From NCBI GenBank assembly GCA_030597965.1, contig JAUVQU010000135.1:1-6517 (forward strand): a stretch of DNA of 6,517 bases, written 5' to 3'. This document shows positions 5,238-6,517 of the stretch, piece by piece. The notes beneath the pieces were generated by a model. It saw only the letters and a list, made by a program, of their open reading frames with translations. It was not told the DNA's origin and did not search any database. The stretch's first letter is position 1. Each line of letters opens with the position of its first letter. This DNA is from Cellvibrionaceae bacterium. Its GTDB lineage: Bacteria > Pseudomonadota > Gammaproteobacteria > Pseudomonadales > Cellvibrionaceae. The translations under genes and the position numbers were made by a program.

Positions 5238-6517
5238 ATGAAAGGTTCAATACCGCCAGCCACACAGCTACCCAAATTGACACTTGCCAGCATCGCAGGG
5301 CTGCTCGTTTTTATTTTTATTGCCGGTTGGCTTTCGCACAACACTTGGGTAGTCCGTGCAGGGCAAATTGATCTGGAGCAGCGCACCCTTGAGCAAACCA
5401 AGGCCAAAGCAGCCCTAATCGGTTTATACCTAAAACACACACAAAACCAACTGGATTCTCTAGTACTGGCCGACGCCATCGTTGGCGCAGTGGACGCCAA
5501 CCAGCGGACCGAAGCCCTCAGCCACGCAATCAGTAAAGGATTTCCTGACGCCATTCACTGGCAAGCGGTTCCAACAGGCGCACAAACCGAAGACGATTCC
5601 CTGCGTCAATCACTCAGCTTTATTGAGCTGGACATGATTAACAGCAAACAAAAAACACGTATTGTGAATCCGGAAATTATCGGTACAGGGAAAGCCCGAA
5701 AACTACTACTGGTATCACATCTCAAGAACAAATTGCCCGGGACGCCAGATAATGAATCCACCTCCTTTGGCACGCTGCTGATTCACCTGCCCACAGAGCC
5801 ACTGTTCAAATTAATTCGGATCCACAGCCCAAACATGGGTAAAACCCAGCTGTTGCACGGCCCTGGCATGCCCTTTTTTAGCACCGGGGATGGATTGGAC
5901 GAACAAAAGCAACGAAGCACCATTGACTATAGCGACTGGACTTTAAGCTTTGCACCGTCATTGTTGCTCGTCGCAGAGACCACTCGCAGCTCGGCATCCA
6001 TAATCACCATAACCGCCGTTATAGGCTTATTTTTATTGGTATTGACGTACTGGGTTACGGGTAAGTTTGACCCAGCAAGAATCGCCGGAGCAGCGCTGTT
6101 CGGCAGGGCAAGAAATGCGCCAGAAACAACAACTTTTTTGTTTCAAAAAACCACGTTCAACAAGCAGGATATTCTGGACGCTGATGTCAAAGAAGAGGAC
6201 ATTGAATTGCTTGGCTTTGGTGATGAGCCAGAAAACACACTCCAGCAACCAGACCCTGATGAATCGGTACAAGTTGTTCGCGCAGGGCCCGTCAACACCG
6301 TCACCGATCATATTTTTCGAGCTTACGACATACGAGGTCTCGCTCACGTCGAACTAACTCCCGAAGCCGTCATGCACATTGGCCAAGCAATTGGCAGTGC
6401 CATACTCGACGCAGGTGAAAGCACCATCCATCTAGCCCGCGACGGGCGCACCCACGGCCCAGAAATCACTGCCCAGCTCACTCGAGGCATCATCAGTACT
6501 GGCTGTCACGTTATAGA
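5238..6517 (+). CDS. algC: Membrane-anchored phosphomannomutase/phosphoglucomutase (long AlgC), N-terminal part
   Basis: The frame is open for 426 codons from ATG 5238 and leaves the window in mid-gene. AAGG (5229-5232) lies 5 bases before the start. Domain order: short cytoplasmic tail; hydrophobic segment at about 14-33; a possibly coiled-coil stretch (42-75); an extracytoplasmic region to about 253, ending in YSDWTLSFAPS; a second hydrophobic segment at about 254-273; a linker (274-354), partly acidic from about residue 311; then the start of the alpha-D-phosphohexomutase fold. This starts HIFRAYDIRG (358-367) and continues with LTPEAVMHIGQAIGSAIL and RDGRTHGPEI, characteristic of AlgC. 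AlgC interconverts mannose-6-P/mannose-1-P and glucose-6-P/glucose-1-P for alginate-type exopolysaccharide, LPS and nucleotide-sugar synthesis. The phosphoserine loop and metal ligands lie beyond the window. No in-frame ATG or GTG lies between residues 212 and 378, which argues against a separately translated short form. Confidence 0.9.
   Translation, partial: MKGSIPPATQLPKLTLASIAGLLVFIFIAGWLSHNTWVVRAGQIDLEQRTLEQTKAKAALIGLYLKHTQNQLDSLVLADAIVGAVDANQRTEALSHAISKGFPDAIHWQAVPTGAQTEDDSLRQSLSFIELDMINSKQKTRIVNPEIIGTGKARKLLLVSHLKNKLPGTPDNESTSFGTLLIHLPTEPLFKLIRIHSPNMGKTQLLHGPGMPFFSTGDGLDEQKQRSTIDYSDWTLSFAPSLLLVAETTRSSASIITITAVIGLFLLVLTYWVTGKFDPARIAGAALFGRARNAPETTTFLFQKTTFNKQDILDADVKEEDIELLGFGDEPENTLQQPDPDESVQVVRAGPVNTVTDHIFRAYDIRGLAHVELTPEAVMHIGQAIGSAILDAGESTIHLARDGRTHGPEITAQLTRGIISTGCHVI

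Noticed and set aside
6067..6357. 96-codon plus-strand frame and the overlapping minus-strand frame inside algC
   Set aside because: Both lie within the continuous long algC frame, which joins the membrane module to clear mutase motifs without a stop.

Overview
The window looks like ordinary core chromosome of a gammaproteobacterium. Evidence for this is the E. coli-like cluster coaD / mutM-rpmG-rpmB / radC / coaBC, an rsmD and a probable ftsY beside it, and a membrane-anchored long form of AlgC (phosphomannomutase/phosphoglucomutase) of the kind found in Pseudomonas and relatives. A marine Cellvibrionales/Pseudomonadales-type organism is my inference from gene order and protein similarity. 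It has not been tested by a tree or a database search. I see no insertion sequence, CRISPR array, tRNA, rRNA, phage gene or sign of recent transfer.

Layout from left to right. Positions 1-270 (minus) hold the first 90 codons of a single-pass membrane protein, probably FtsY. It diverges from rsmD (428-1039, plus; 16S rRNA m2G966 methyltransferase), which is followed by coaD (1148-1624, plus; phosphopantetheine adenylyltransferase). mutM (1637-2452, minus; Fpg DNA glycosylase) converges on coaD across only 12 bases. Upstream of mutM on the minus strand are an intrinsic terminator, rpmG (2551-2718; ribosomal protein L33) and rpmB (2730-2966; L28). A 229-base gene-free leader follows, holding a near-perfect 30-base hairpin, a possible rpmB promoter and the radC terminator. 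radC (3196-3873, minus; start moved to an ATG that has a good ribosome binding site) diverges from coaBC (3995-5197, plus) across a compact region where two extended -10 promoters may sit back to back. coaBC is followed after 40 bases by the N-terminal 426 codons of a long algC that runs off the right edge.

How the genes relate. CoaBC and CoaD catalyse three steps of coenzyme A synthesis: phosphopantothenoylcysteine synthesis, its decarboxylation, and adenylylation of phosphopantetheine. RsmD, L28 and L33 belong to ribosome biogenesis, MutM to oxidative DNA repair, and FtsY (if correctly named) to membrane protein targeting. AlgC makes mannose-1-P and glucose-1-P for exopolysaccharide and LPS synthesis.

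I found no undescribed multi-gene system. The points most worth a second look are the putative sensor-like extracytoplasmic domain fused to AlgC, the absence of dut between coaBC and algC, the rpmB leader hairpin, the symmetrical radC/coaBC promoter region, and the membrane-anchored N-terminus of the putative FtsY.
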